A stretch of DNA of 60,506 nucleotides from Actinomycetes bacterium (GCA_021841935.1 JAKCDL010000014.1:1-60506), one strand, 5' to 3'. Shown: positions 45,124 through 53,961, counted from the stretch's first letter. Notes: generated from the letters alone by a model not told the origin. Numbers and translations: made by a program.

Positions 45124-45949
45124 CGGTATCTTGAATCAATCGATCTCTGCGAGCCTTACTAAAAGTAAGTGGGCAACTTTGTTTGAGTCCCACATTTCGC
45201 TAGCGGCACTTAGTGCCGTAGGGGTGGTTGCCTTCTTTTGGCCATTCTTTATCAAGTCGTCGGGAGGTGTAAATTCAGCTCACTCCCTCGATGCCCCCTA
45301 TATCTTCATACTCTTGGCGCCGCTTCTTGTAGTCTTGGCTATATCGGAGGTCGCCTCGAAGCGACTAGACGTCAAGATGCTCGCAGTTCTCGCAATTCTT
45401 GCAGCGACTATGGCTGCCCTTAGACTCCCTTCGCCAGGGGTTGAAGGGCTAGAGCCGATGTGGTTCTTGCTAATCGTTGCGTCATATATCTTTGGAGGCA
45501 GCTTTGGTTTTCTCCTTGGAACGGTAGGAATGGCCACAAGTGCCCTAATCACAGGTGGAATTGGACCTTGGTTGCCCTTCCAGATGATTGCAGCTGGTTG
45601 GGTTGGACTATTCACCTCAATACTTCCAAGGAGAGTTATCAGGGCTAGATCACGCCTTGAGATCGTCGTTATGGCTATCTACGGAGTCATAGCAGCGCTT
45701 TTTTATGGGGCTATCATGAACCTTTGGTTTTGGCCCTTTTCAGGTGGACAATCGACCTCTATCTCCTATATTCAAGGAGCTTCGATAACTACCAACATCT
45801 CTCACTTTCTCGTCTTCGACCTATCAACGTCGTTGACTTTTGACGTTCCAAGAGCCGTTTTAACCTTCTTCTTGATCATCTTCGCCGGCCCTGCTTTGAT
45901 GAGGGCGCTACGGCGGGTGGCGGCAAAGGGCAATATCTCAGTTAAGTGA
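45110..45949 (+). CDS. ECF transporter S component, probably for cobalamin
   Basis: A 279-residue membrane protein with about six TM segments. The core GGSFGFLLGTVGMATSALITGGIGPWLPFQMIAAGWVG (about 125-162) is typical of substrate-binding S components, which show Gly-rich helices at this place. The extended N-terminal part has two further TM segments. Specificity is not readable from sequence alone; cobalamin is inferred from the riboswitch and the DUF4430/toroid partners. Last gene of the operon. Confidence 0.8.
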   Translation: MTKTDGILNQSISASLTKSKWATLFESHISLAALSAVGVVAFFWPFFIKSSGGVNSAHSLDAPYIFILLAPLLVVLAISEVASKRLDVKMLAVLAILAATMAALRLPSPGVEGLEPMWFLLIVASYIFGGSFGFLLGTVGMATSALITGGIGPWLPFQMIAAGWVGLFTSILPRRVIRARSRLEIVVMAIYGVIAALFYGAIMNLWFWPFSGGQSTSISYIQGASITTNISHFLVFDLSTSLTFDVPRAVLTFFLIIFAGPALMRALRRVAAKGNISVK

Positions 45950-46074
45950 ATTTGGTTTCGATTAGCCTTAATTGTTCAATCGAAGTTACTTCAAAGTCGA
46001 CTGTGGTATTGAAACCATCTAGAATTGTCCCGTAAGGCGTACTAAGTACGTGCACCAAAAGGTTTTTACTCTAA

Positions 46075-46836
46075 ATGTTCGATGGAAACTTAAGAGGCCA
46101 GGTCGATAAACGAACTGCGCCCATCGGAAATTTTCTCTCAAAGGCTGGTATAACCGCCGATACTCTAACAGCAGCTGGCCTAGTGATGGCGGTTGCGACG
46201 GCAGTTTTGCTTTCGCTTTCGCTCTTTCCGCTAGCCTTTGTGGCTCTTCTTCTATCGGCCCTGCCCGATCTACTAGATGGTCCAGTCGCTAAGGCTCTTG
46301 GTACATCGTCGGCTCGTGGCGCCTTCTTTGACTCGGTCTCTGATCGCTTCAGTGACCTGATGATTGCCATGGGGCTAGCGGTTCACTACATCGCAACTCA
46401 TCACCCATATGAGGCGATGATCCCATTTGGAATCTACGGTGCTGCTTCGATCATTAGTTACCAGCGGGCTAAGGCGGAGTCACTCGGCTTCAATGCTAAG
46501 GGCGGACTCATGGAGAGGGCCGAGAGGGTAGTTCTCATAGCCCTTGGGATCTTGATCTACCCAATTCTCACATTTGTTTTGGCTGTAGTACTTATATTGT
46601 CTGTCGTTACAGTCGTTCAACGATTTGTGAAGGTATGGCGACAGGCTACCGATCGTGACCACCTTCGTGCCAAGCGAGCTTCACGGAGAACCAGGGTCAC
46701 GAATACCCCTCCGCTAAGTGCAACTTTTCGTGAAAAGTTTCGCACCGAGAAGGGAATCGATTTTTCGACATTCCTAGTTCGACGTAGCGAAAGGCGTTCG
46801 GTTCATCGCAAGAGCAGTCGCCTCAAGAGGGGCTAA
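46075..46836 (+). CDS. pgsA: Phosphatidylinositol phosphate synthase (CDP-alcohol phosphatidyltransferase)
   Basis: A 253-residue membrane enzyme that joins CDP-diacylglycerol and inositol phosphate, the first step to phosphatidylinositol mannosides. The motif D-x2-D-G-x2-A-R-x8-G-x3-D-x3-D appears as DLLDGPVAK, then GAFFDSVSD, with Lys in place of the Arg. Five or six TM segments. A basic C-terminal tail of about 60 residues is longer than usual. Context supports the role: an acyltransferase and PimA follow. Confidence 0.87.
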   Translation: MFDGNLRGQVDKRTAPIGNFLSKAGITADTLTAAGLVMAVATAVLLSLSLFPLAFVALLLSALPDLLDGPVAKALGTSSARGAFFDSVSDRFSDLMIAMGLAVHYIATHHPYEAMIPFGIYGAASIISYQRAKAESLGFNAKGGLMERAERVVLIALGILIYPILTFVLAVVLILSVVTVVQRFVKVWRQATDRDHLRAKRASRRTRVTNTPPLSATFREKFRTEKGIDFSTFLVRRSERRSVHRKSSRLKRG

Positions 46837-46920
46837 GGCTACTAAAGGCCTTCTTTGAAGAGACGCTACGGGTCTTGGGCAATTTGATGGTCAATAATTT
46901 GCTAAAAGAGCAATTTTGAG

Positions 46921-47847
46921 GTGATTACCCAGATTTTACGAGAGGCTACATTGGAACAAGTGAAGAAGCCGCTCTTTAAATTCGAACGCGATGAACTTGT
47001 GGCTAGCTTGTTTGAGTTATCCGTGACCGTTGCCAGGTACATGCCCTATGATCTCGGTGTTTCTATCTCACGAAGGTTAGGTGTAGCTGCTAGCTACCTC
47101 GTTAAGGCTTCGCGGGCAACTGTAGAGTCCAACCTAAAGAGAATCGTCGGTGATGATCCGGAGAGGCTCTCTCAGGCAGTCAAGAACGCCTTTGCCTCCT
47201 ATGCGATGTACTACTTTTCGACATTCAAATTTGCCTCGATGGAGGCTGATGAAGTTACCAAATTAGGCACCGTATCTGGTAAGGAGAGAATGGCCGAGGC
47301 TCTCTCTCAGGGTAAAGGTGCAATTGTCATCTCACCACACGTTGGGAACTGGGACTACGGAGCGGCATTTTTTAGGACCAACAATATCCCGGCTACGGCG
47401 GTCGTCGAGCACCTTGAATCGGAGAGGATCTATAACTTCTTCAATGAGTTAAGGGCACACTTTGGAGCTAAGACTATTGCCCACGACGACAATCCATTTC
47501 CAAAGATGATTGCTGCATTAGAGCGAAATGAACTGTTGGTTATCATCTCTGACAGGTCATTGGACGCCTCTTCAATAGAGGTTGACTTCTTCAACACCAA
47601 GGTGAACTTTCCACTAGGAGCTGCCTTTCTTGCACTTAGGAGCAAGGCCCCTCTTCTGCCTATGAGCGTTACATCTCTCCCAAATGGAAGATTTCACATC
47701 GATGTAGGTCCGCTTCTGAACCTCGAGACCAGAGGATCATTTAAGAGAGACGCTCAGATACTTTCACAGAGGATAGCCAACTACTTCGAAGATGTGATTC
47801 GAAGGTCTCCATCACAGTGGCACGTATTCTCTCCCTTCTTTGAGTGA
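46921..47847 (+). CDS. Phosphatidylinositol mannoside acyltransferase (PatA-like)
   Basis: A 308-residue member of the LpxL/HtrB lysophospholipid acyltransferase family. The catalytic H-x4-D motif is H140-VGNWD145. It would acylate PIM on the inner leaflet. GTG 46921 gives the full length, but a TTG 30 bases downstream is also possible. It lies between PIP synthase and pimA, as in Mycobacterium (Rv2612c-Rv2611c-Rv2610c). Confidence 0.88.
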   Translation: MITQILREATLEQVKKPLFKFERDELVASLFELSVTVARYMPYDLGVSISRRLGVAASYLVKASRATVESNLKRIVGDDPERLSQAVKNAFASYAMYYFSTFKFASMEADEVTKLGTVSGKERMAEALSQGKGAIVISPHVGNWDYGAAFFRTNNIPATAVVEHLESERIYNFFNELRAHFGAKTIAHDDNPFPKMIAALERNELLVIISDRSLDASSIEVDFFNTKVNFPLGAAFLALRSKAPLLPMSVTSLPNGRFHIDVGPLLNLETRGSFKRDAQILSQRIANYFEDVIRRSPSQWHVFSPFFE

Positions 47848-47879
47848 TCCCATAAGAAGGATGACAGCCCGAGGATAAT

Positions 47880-48983
47880 TTGGCTTCGCCTAGCATCTTT
47901 GGTGTGAAGGTAGCGGTGGTATGTCCATATAGTCTCGGATTTCCGGGTGGGGTTCAAAGCCAAGTTGTGGCTCTTACTACTGCTATGAGGGCAAATGGGG
48001 TAAAGGTAGACCTCTTTGCGCCATGTGACAACCTCATTCCCCCCTATCAGATGGTCTGCCTTGGCCCATCGTTACGCCTTCGAGCCAACGGCTCGGTAGC
48101 CCCTACCGGCCTTAGGCCAAAGACTCTGCTTCGGTTATTCAAGTATCTACGAAGTACCGAATATGACGTAATCCACCTCCATGAGCCACTTGCGCCGGGC
48201 CCCTCTCTAGTAACCTTAATTGCAGCTCGAGCCCCGATAGTTGCAACCTTTCATCGCCAAGGGGTCTCGACGCCCTATCGACTCTTTGGTCGGATAATTC
48301 GACCGATGACTCAGAAGATCTTTAGACGTTTCGCGGTCTCTCCTGAGGCTGCTAAGACCGCAACTGCTGTGGCCGGTGGTAGCTATGAGATACTTGGCAA
48401 TGGTGTTGACCTAAAGCGCTTTGCCGAAGGTCCAATCTGGCAAAAAGAAGGGCCGACCGTCCTATTTCTTGGTAGACACGAATCCCGAAAGGGGCTAGAG
48501 GTCTTGCTTAGGGCAGTCCCGATGTGCGATCCATCGATTCGATTCTGGATCGCGGGAGATGGCCCTGAGAGCACGGAGCTTCAAAGGAAGTATGCGGGGC
48601 TAACAAACGTAGAGTGGCTAGGTAGATTGAGCGACGCTGAGGCGGCCTCTCGAATGAGGGCGGCAGATATCTATGTCGCTCCAAGTCTCTTTGGTGAGAG
48701 TTTTGGTGTGGTACTCCTTGAAGCTATGGCAGCCTCGACCTTGGTGGTGGCATCTGATATTGATGGGTATCGAGATGTCGCACGAAACCTTATCGAGGCT
48801 ATTTTGGTGCCACCTGGTGACTCCCTACGCCTAGCTGAGGCGATTGAGACAGGACTCTCTGACACTAGGCTGGTAGACGAGCTGGTTAACGCTGGTCAAA
48901 AGCGTGCGAGTGAATTTTCAATCGAGGAGATTGCCCGTCGCTACATCCTCGCATTTGAAGAGGCGACCAGGGCCAATATTTAG
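47880..48983 (+). CDS. pimA: GDP-mannose:phosphatidylinositol mannosyltransferase PimA
   Basis: A 367-residue GT-B, GT4-family enzyme. The start VKVAVVCPYSLGFPGGVQSQV matches PimA, as does YDVIHLHEPLAPG. The C-terminal half has ILGNGVDLKRF, TVLFLGRHESRKGLEVLLRA, and GESFGVVLLEAMAASTLVVASDIDGYRDV, which carries the nucleotide-sugar EX7E motif. It adds the first mannose to phosphatidylinositol. TTG 47880 with GAGG at about 47871. Confidence 0.92.
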   Translation: MASPSIFGVKVAVVCPYSLGFPGGVQSQVVALTTAMRANGVKVDLFAPCDNLIPPYQMVCLGPSLRLRANGSVAPTGLRPKTLLRLFKYLRSTEYDVIHLHEPLAPGPSLVTLIAARAPIVATFHRQGVSTPYRLFGRIIRPMTQKIFRRFAVSPEAAKTATAVAGGSYEILGNGVDLKRFAEGPIWQKEGPTVLFLGRHESRKGLEVLLRAVPMCDPSIRFWIAGDGPESTELQRKYAGLTNVEWLGRLSDAEAASRMRAADIYVAPSLFGESFGVVLLEAMAASTLVVASDIDGYRDVARNLIEAILVPPGDSLRLAEAIETGLSDTRLVDELVNAGQKRASEFSIEEIARRYILAFEEATRANI

Positions 48984-48998
48984 AAGTAGATGTGATAG

Positions 48999-49811
48999 AT
49001 GAGTACGCGCAACAGTGCATTTCGCTATTGGGGAGGGGTAAAGAGCTTCGATCCAAAGGCTGGAACCTTTGAAGTTTTGTCGAAGTATATGGTAGCCTTC
49101 TCTCTCTTCGGGGCATTTGCGGCTTTGATCATCGCATCGTTAGTGACGTTACTAGGTGTACCAGATAACGTTGGTTTGGTGATCGGTCTCTTGATCTTTG
49201 GAGCATCGCTCCTCTTTGGCGGTGCAACCTATGGCCAAAGTGGTAGCGACGAATCTGGAGCCTTCGAGTTAGTCGATGTGGTGCCGGCAAAGCAGCCTCG
49301 AATCAATTCGTTGGTTGAAGGAATCTCTGCTTCAATTGGATTAGAGATGCCCCGGGTAGCAATGGTCGATGTTGACTCAATTAACGCCATCTCTATCGTT
49401 GGGTCCAAGCGACAACCGATCCTGATCCTTACACGGGGAGCTGTAGTTGCTCTTACGAGGATGGAGTTAGAGGCTCTGATCGCTAGAGAGTTGGTTCGTA
49501 TCCGTACTGGCCAGATCCAAATTGAGGCTAGGCACCGAAGTTATCGGCGATTGATCGGAAGAGTTATAAAGAGTGCACTTCGTCAATCGTACGACGAGGA
49601 GATGCTTGGGCGAGATTTAGCTCGCGACATCGGCGCTATCACAGTTACCCGGTTTCCTCCGGCACTTGTTGAACTCTTTGAGAAAGTTGCCAAGCAGGAG
49701 TCGCTATCGGATGCGAAGTTGCCAGGCGGTGTCTTTGCGGAGTTCTATTTGATCCCCAACTTTACCGACGTCAGCGTGGATAAGCGCACGATGGAGTTAA
49801 GAAACTTCTAA
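48999..49811 (+). CDS. M48/HtpX-like membrane protein without zinc-binding histidines
   Basis: A 270-residue protein. Two TM segments (about 27-75) precede a segment that follows HtpX/M48 peptidases closely: RINSLVEGISASIGLEMPRVAMVDVDSINAISI, ILILTRGAVVALTRMELEALIA. The zinc motif HExxH should come next, but the sequence is R163-E-L-V-R167, so both His ligands are Arg. It is therefore unlikely to be a metalloprotease; it may be a scaffold or regulator. It starts 15 bases after pimA and is probably in the same transcript. Confidence 0.78.
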   Translation: MSTRNSAFRYWGGVKSFDPKAGTFEVLSKYMVAFSLFGAFAALIIASLVTLLGVPDNVGLVIGLLIFGASLLFGGATYGQSGSDESGAFELVDVVPAKQPRINSLVEGISASIGLEMPRVAMVDVDSINAISIVGSKRQPILILTRGAVVALTRMELEALIARELVRIRTGQIQIEARHRSYRRLIGRVIKSALRQSYDEEMLGRDLARDIGAITVTRFPPALVELFEKVAKQESLSDAKLPGGVFAEFYLIPNFTDVSVDKRTMELRNF

Positions 49812-49856
49812 TATCTGTCGAAGATTGTTTCAAAGTTCAAGGAAAGTTGGTGCTGG

Positions 49857-50912
49857 GTGAGGCGTCTTCGAAAGAGTGGCTATCTGTTTGCCGCCCTAGG
49901 TTTTAGTGTCGTTGCGGCAAGTTGCGGATCTTCGAGTGCCACTTCGTCCCCCACAACAACTACTTCGCAGACGAAGTCTCAAGCTACGACGACGACCCTC
50001 TCTTCGCAAGTATTTCCATTAACGGGCCTCTCGGTTTCGACTGGAAATGCAGCCAATGCTACGAGGCCTGCACTAATGGTAAAGATCGACAACGCTCCGC
50101 AGGCTTGGCCACAGGCTGGTATCAACCAAGCTGACGTCGTCTACGAAGAGATGGTCGAGGGCGGAATCACCCGCTATATGGCGATCTTTCAAAGTCAAGA
50201 CGCACCACTCGTTGGACCTATTAGATCTATCCGTGGCACCGACGTAGCATTGGCCTCCCAGACTGGTGGGTTGATTGCTTATTCCGGTGGTATCCCAGCG
50301 TTTGTTAGCGCGGTACAAAATACCGGCGTGGTCGACGTTGGAGCAAATGACGCCGGAGGTGCTTATACCCGAGACTATTCACGCCAAGAGCCGCATAACC
50401 TCTTTTCGACGACCCAAAAGCTCTACGCAGCTGCAAATACTTCAGTGCAGCCCGCGCACCCGCTCTTTCAATTTGGAAAGATCAATCAGACGATTCCAAA
50501 GTCAATCGCGAAGGCGAGTACTTCGACAGAGGTAAATATCTCACCTGCGGCCGACGACCTTTGGACCTACCAGAGCTCGAGCGGCACCTATACAAAGTCA
50601 ATAGGCGGACAGGCGATCGTCGATACCACTGGGGCGCCGCTTTCTACTACGAATATCATCATTGAGTTCGTTAGTTATGTAAATACCCAGTACATCGATC
50701 CAGCGGGAAACCCCGTACCAGAGGCCAATATTCTTGGAGTCGGGAACGGTGAGGTTTTAATGGGTGGAAGTTACGCACCAATTACTTGGTCCAAGCAGAC
50801 GAACTCCCAACCCACATCGTATTCATATAGCAACGGACAACCTTTGAAGCTTCGTCCAGGACGTACCTTCGTCGTCTTTGCACCGATTGGAACTCCAGTC
50901 ACCAATAACTGA
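49857..50912 (+). CDS. DUF3048 (YerB-like) lipoprotein
   Basis: A 351-residue exported protein. The N-terminal signal ends VVAASC (C23), a lipobox-like site, and is followed by a Thr/Ser linker. The DUF3048 body opens with RPALMVKIDNAPQAWPQAGINQADVVYEEMVEGGITRYMAIFQSQDA and contains GPIRSIRGTDVALA, PHNLFSTTQKL and the C-terminal strand region. Function unknown; homologues are cell-envelope lipoproteins in Firmicutes and actinobacteria. GTG 49857. Confidence 0.87.
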   Translation: MRRLRKSGYLFAALGFSVVAASCGSSSATSSPTTTTSQTKSQATTTTLSSQVFPLTGLSVSTGNAANATRPALMVKIDNAPQAWPQAGINQADVVYEEMVEGGITRYMAIFQSQDAPLVGPIRSIRGTDVALASQTGGLIAYSGGIPAFVSAVQNTGVVDVGANDAGGAYTRDYSRQEPHNLFSTTQKLYAAANTSVQPAHPLFQFGKINQTIPKSIAKASTSTEVNISPAADDLWTYQSSSGTYTKSIGGQAIVDTTGAPLSTTNIIIEFVSYVNTQYIDPAGNPVPEANILGVGNGEVLMGGSYAPITWSKQTNSQPTSYSYSNGQPLKLRPGRTFVVFAPIGTPVTNN

Positions 50913-50918
50913 TCTCGA

Positions 50919-50952
50919 CTAATTGATCTCTTCATTTGAAGAGATCAATTAG
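50919..50952. terminator. Long perfect hairpin after the DUF3048 gene
   Basis: Arms of 16 bp, 50919-50934 (CTAATTGATCTCTTCA) and 50937-50952, meet with only two bases between them. It begins 6 bases after the stop codon. No T-run follows, so termination may be imperfect, but placement suits the end of the PIM/lipoprotein operon. Confidence 0.6.
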
Positions 50953-51228
50953 GCATAGCCCTCGGTTGTACCGGAAGATCTACTCATCTTGAAGAGGCCT
51001 GTATCGCGCCCGATGGCGACCCTAGATTCAAAGTCGTTGGTGTAGCCGATAAAACATCTTTTTGAATTTGTCAAATCGGCGACGCTTATGAGCGTCTAGG
51101 TGAGCCATGTTACGTCTAAATATGCCTTGATCGATGGTAGGCTTGATGCAACAAACCTCGTGCATCCACCCACGGTGAAGGGATATTCGCCTTAGAGTTT
51201 GGGTGCTGGTCGAAAAATGGAGTCTCTT
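50953..51228 (+). promoter_or_regulatory. Leader and promoter region of pdxST
   Basis: About 275 bases with no supportable gene. One perfect small hairpin is visible: GACGCT-TATG-AGCGTC at 51081-51096. GGAG at 51219-51222 is the pdxS ribosome-binding site. I recognise no known riboswitch. The long minus-strand frame starting at 51582 is the mirror of pdxS. Confidence 0.4.
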
Positions 51229-52116
51229 ATGAGTGAGTCGTTGAATAAAGGTACACAAAGAGTAAAGAGCGGCCTTGCTGAGATGCTTCGTGGCGGGGTC
51301 ATCATGGACGTTGTAAACGCCGAGCAAGCTAAGGTTGCAGAAGACGCCGGTGCGGTAGCCGTTATGGCGCTTGAGCGCGTACCTGCTGATATCCGTCGTG
51401 AAGGCGGCGTAGCTAGGATGAGCGACCCAGTATTGATCGAAGAGATCCAAGAGGCTGTATCTATCCCCGTTATGGCCAAGGCTCGTATTGGCCACTTCGT
51501 TGAGGCACAGATACTCGAGTCGCTCTCGGTCGACTACATCGACGAATCCGAGGTTCTTACCCCAGCTGATGAGGCGAACCACATCGATAAGTGGAAGTTC
51601 AACGTCCCATTCGTCTGTGGGGCTACCAATCTAGGTGAGGCCCTTCGCCGAATCTCAGAGGGCGCAGCGATGATTCGCTCTAAGGGCGAAGCTGGAACTG
51701 GAAATATCATCGAGGCAGTACGTCACCTCAGGTCGATCCTCGGAGATATCAAGGCGATCACCAAGGCTGATAGCGCAGAGCTATATGGCTGGGCAAAGGA
51801 GCTTCGTTCGCCAATTGATCTAGTAGAGCGAGTAGCTGAGACTGGAAAACTACCGGTGCCGCTATTTTGCGCAGGTGGAATTGCTACCCCAGCAGATGCT
51901 GCTTTGGTGATGCAACTTGGTGCAGAGGCGGTCTTTGTGGGTTCTGGAATCTTCAAGTCTGGCGATCCAAGCAAGAGGGCTCGTGCCATCGTGGAGGCAA
52001 CAACGCACTTCCGTGACCCAGCGATCCTAGCTAAGGTATCTCGCAATCTCGGACCTGCCATGGTTGGAATCGAGATGGACGAGGTTGAGGTTCGCCTTGC
52101 CGAGCGAGGCTGGTAG
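51229..52116 (+). CDS. pdxS: Pyridoxal 5'-phosphate synthase subunit PdxS
   Basis: A 295-residue TIM-barrel enzyme that makes PLP from ribose 5-phosphate, glyceraldehyde 3-phosphate and ammonia. ATG 51229 is set by GGAG at 51219-51222. Key lysines are K84 in [10 protein letters not shown] and K152 in [41 protein letters not shown] carries the catalytic Asp. It ends LAERGW. PdxT, its ammonia source, is encoded next. Confidence 0.97.
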   Translation: MSESLNKGTQRVKSGLAEMLRGGVIMDVVNAEQAKVAEDAGAVAVMALERVPADIRREGGVARMSDPVLIEEIQEAVSIPVMAKARIGHFVEAQILESLSVDYIDESEVLTPADEANHIDKWKFNVPFVCGATNLGEALRRISEGAAMIRSKGEAGTGNIIEAVRHLRSILGDIKAITKADSAELYGWAKELRSPIDLVERVAETGKLPVPLFCAGGIATPADAALVMQLGAEAVFVGSGIFKSGDPSKRARAIVEATTHFRDPAILAKVSRNLGPAMVGIEMDEVEVRLAERGW

Positions 52117-52118
52117 CC

Positions 52119-52718
52119 ATTTCGGTTAAAGTTGGAGTTTTAGCACTTCAGGGTGATTTCAAGGAGCACATCGATATATTGAATGTGCTTGAAGTCGAGT
52201 CAGTTGAGGTTCGCCTCCCATCGCATTTGAATGGTATAACCCACCTGGTTATACCGGGAGGCGAATCAACTGCCATCTCAATGCTCCTTGAGAGCTCATC
52301 TCTTGACCTCTCTATTCGACAATATATTGAAGATCGTCGCCCAATATTTGGGACTTGTGCTGGGATGATCCTTCTTTCGAAGGAGATTCTCGGCGGACGA
52401 TCGGATCAGATCGCATTTGGTGCGATCGACATAACAGTCCAGCGAAATGGCTTCGGACGACAGGTCGAATCCTTTGAGACGCGCCTTGAGGTAAAGGGAG
52501 TAGCTGATCCAATGGACGTCGCCTTCATCCGCGCCCCAGTAGTTGTGCGGACCGGAGATTTGGTCGAAGAGTTGGCAAGCGTCGACTACGTCTTCAAGGA
52601 GGGCGGAAGTCGCAGGGTCCCAGTCGTCTGTGCTCAGGGATCGACCTTGGTCTCTTCATTCCATCCAGAGGTTACGGGCGAGACTTCTCTGCATAGACTG
52701 TTCATCGAACGATTTTGA
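52119..52718 (+). CDS. pdxT: PLP synthase glutaminase subunit PdxT, with a non-standard start
   Basis: The frame encodes the true N-terminus VKVGVLALQGDFKEHI only if translation begins upstream of the first in-frame TTG (52179). No ATG, GTG or TTG is available between the in-frame TGA before it and that point. ATT at 52119, 9 bases after GAGG (52106-52109), or CTG at 52110, are the choices; I use ATT, giving 199 residues. Motifs: PGGESTAISML, nucleophile C80 in FGTCAGM, and SSFHPEVTGE with the His and Glu. It feeds ammonia to PdxS. Confidence 0.88.
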   Translation: MSVKVGVLALQGDFKEHIDILNVLEVESVEVRLPSHLNGITHLVIPGGESTAISMLLESSSLDLSIRQYIEDRRPIFGTCAGMILLSKEILGGRSDQIAFGAIDITVQRNGFGRQVESFETRLEVKGVADPMDVAFIRAPVVVRTGDLVEELASVDYVFKEGGSRRVPVVCAQGSTLVSSFHPEVTGETSLHRLFIERF

Positions 52719-52747
52719 ATTGGAAAATATAAAAGTAGGGTATATCC

Positions 52748-53497
52748 ATGTCTGGTCACTCTAAATGGGCAACGATTAAGCACAAAAAGGGAGCTGCCGA
52801 CAAGGCTCGCGGAAAGCTCTTCGCGAAGCTAATTCGACAGGTTGAAGTTGCTGCGCGTGAAGGTGGCGGTGACGTTGAGTCAAATGCCACCCTGCGAACG
52901 ATGTATGCCAAGGCGCGTAACGCTTCGGTTCCCTTAGATACCATCGAGCGAGCTATAAAGCGTGGCACCGGTGAACTTGAAGGAGTTCGATACGAGGCCG
53001 TCGCCTACGAGGGATATGCTGCCGGTGGAATCGCCATCATAGTCGAGTGTCTCACCGACAATAGGAACCGAACTGGTCCAGACGTTCGTACCGCATTTTC
53101 GAAAAATGGTGGCTCGATGGCAGAGCCTGGCGCGGTCGCCTGGCAATTTGAGCGCAAGGGGGTTATCCTCGTCGATCGCAAGATTGCAGAAGATGACTTG
53201 ATGCTTGCAGCTGCAGATGCCGGTGCAGAAGATCTAGTTGACCTTGGTGAGAGTTGGCAGGTTCTCTGTCCTGCAACGCTCCTTGGTGACGTTCGCGACG
53301 CAATCGACGGTGCTGGCTTCCCGGTTCAGTCAGCTGAACTCTCGATGGTTCCAAATGCGACTATCGAGATAAGCGATGAAAACGACGCACGTAAAGTCTT
53401 GAAGCTGATCGACGCACTTGAAGACCTGGACGACGTACAAAACGTCTATGCCAACTTTGACATACCTGATTCGATTCTGGAGCTAGTGGAGGCTTAG
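52748..53497 (+). CDS. yebC: YebC/PmpR-family translation or transcription regulator
   Basis: A 249-residue YebC protein beginning MSGHSKWATIKHKKGAADKARGKLF, unmistakable for the family. The region RTGPDVRTAFSKNGGSMAEPGAVAWQF also fits. Members help ribosomes at difficult sequences or bind DNA near ruvC. Here ruvC follows after one intervening gene, as in many actinobacteria. Confidence 0.95.
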   Translation: MSGHSKWATIKHKKGAADKARGKLFAKLIRQVEVAAREGGGDVESNATLRTMYAKARNASVPLDTIERAIKRGTGELEGVRYEAVAYEGYAAGGIAIIVECLTDNRNRTGPDVRTAFSKNGGSMAEPGAVAWQFERKGVILVDRKIAEDDLMLAAADAGAEDLVDLGESWQVLCPATLLGDVRDAIDGAGFPVQSAELSMVPNATIEISDENDARKVLKLIDALEDLDDVQNVYANFDIPDSILELVEA

Positions 53498-53961
53498 TGG
53501 CACTTGGTTTAGGTGATATTGCACCGGACTTTGAGCTCAAGGGCTCACCGGACGGCGCCTATCGGTTGAGCGACTTTAGCGGTCGACCGATAATATTGGC
53601 TTTCTATCCTGAGGACCACTCTCCAGTCTGTTCGTTGCAGCTTCGTGCATACTCCGATGGTATGGACGAGTTCAATTCGTTAGGCGCAGTCGTCTGGGGG
53701 ATCTCTCCACAGAGCCCAGAGTCTCACCTCGACTTTGCATCGAGGCTAAATATCAACTTCCCGCTTCTGAGCGATACCGAAAAAGAGGTAGGGAAGAGCT
53801 ATGAGGTGCTAGGTCCTCTTGGCTTCTACAGAAGAAGCATCTTCGTGATCGATCGCTCTGGCAAGATATCTTACTGCCATCGAACGACTGCAGGTCTTAC
53901 CTACAAACCAACGTCAGCTCTACTAGATGCTGTTAAGGCGGCTGAAACGCAAGAGGGGTAG
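53497..53961 (+). CDS. Peroxiredoxin (AhpE/Bcp-like)
   Basis: A 154-residue thioredoxin-fold peroxidase. APDFELKGSPDGAYRLSDFSGRPIILAFYPEDHSPVCSLQL holds the peroxidatic Cys (C45), with Ser in place of the usual Thr three residues before it. C128-region (ISYCH) may give a resolving Cys. GTG 53497 shares its first base with the yebC stop (TAGTG), so it is coupled. It sits unusually between yebC and ruvC. Confidence 0.88.
   Translation: MALGLGDIAPDFELKGSPDGAYRLSDFSGRPIILAFYPEDHSPVCSLQLRAYSDGMDEFNSLGAVVWGISPQSPESHLDFASRLNINFPLLSDTEKEVGKSYEVLGPLGFYRRSIFVIDRSGKISYCHRTTAGLTYKPTSALLDAVKAAETQEG

Noticed and set aside
51028..51582. 184-residue minus-strand frame opposite the start of pdxS
   Set aside because: It lies over the well-conserved pdxS coding region and shows no recognisable domain; an antisense mirror frame.
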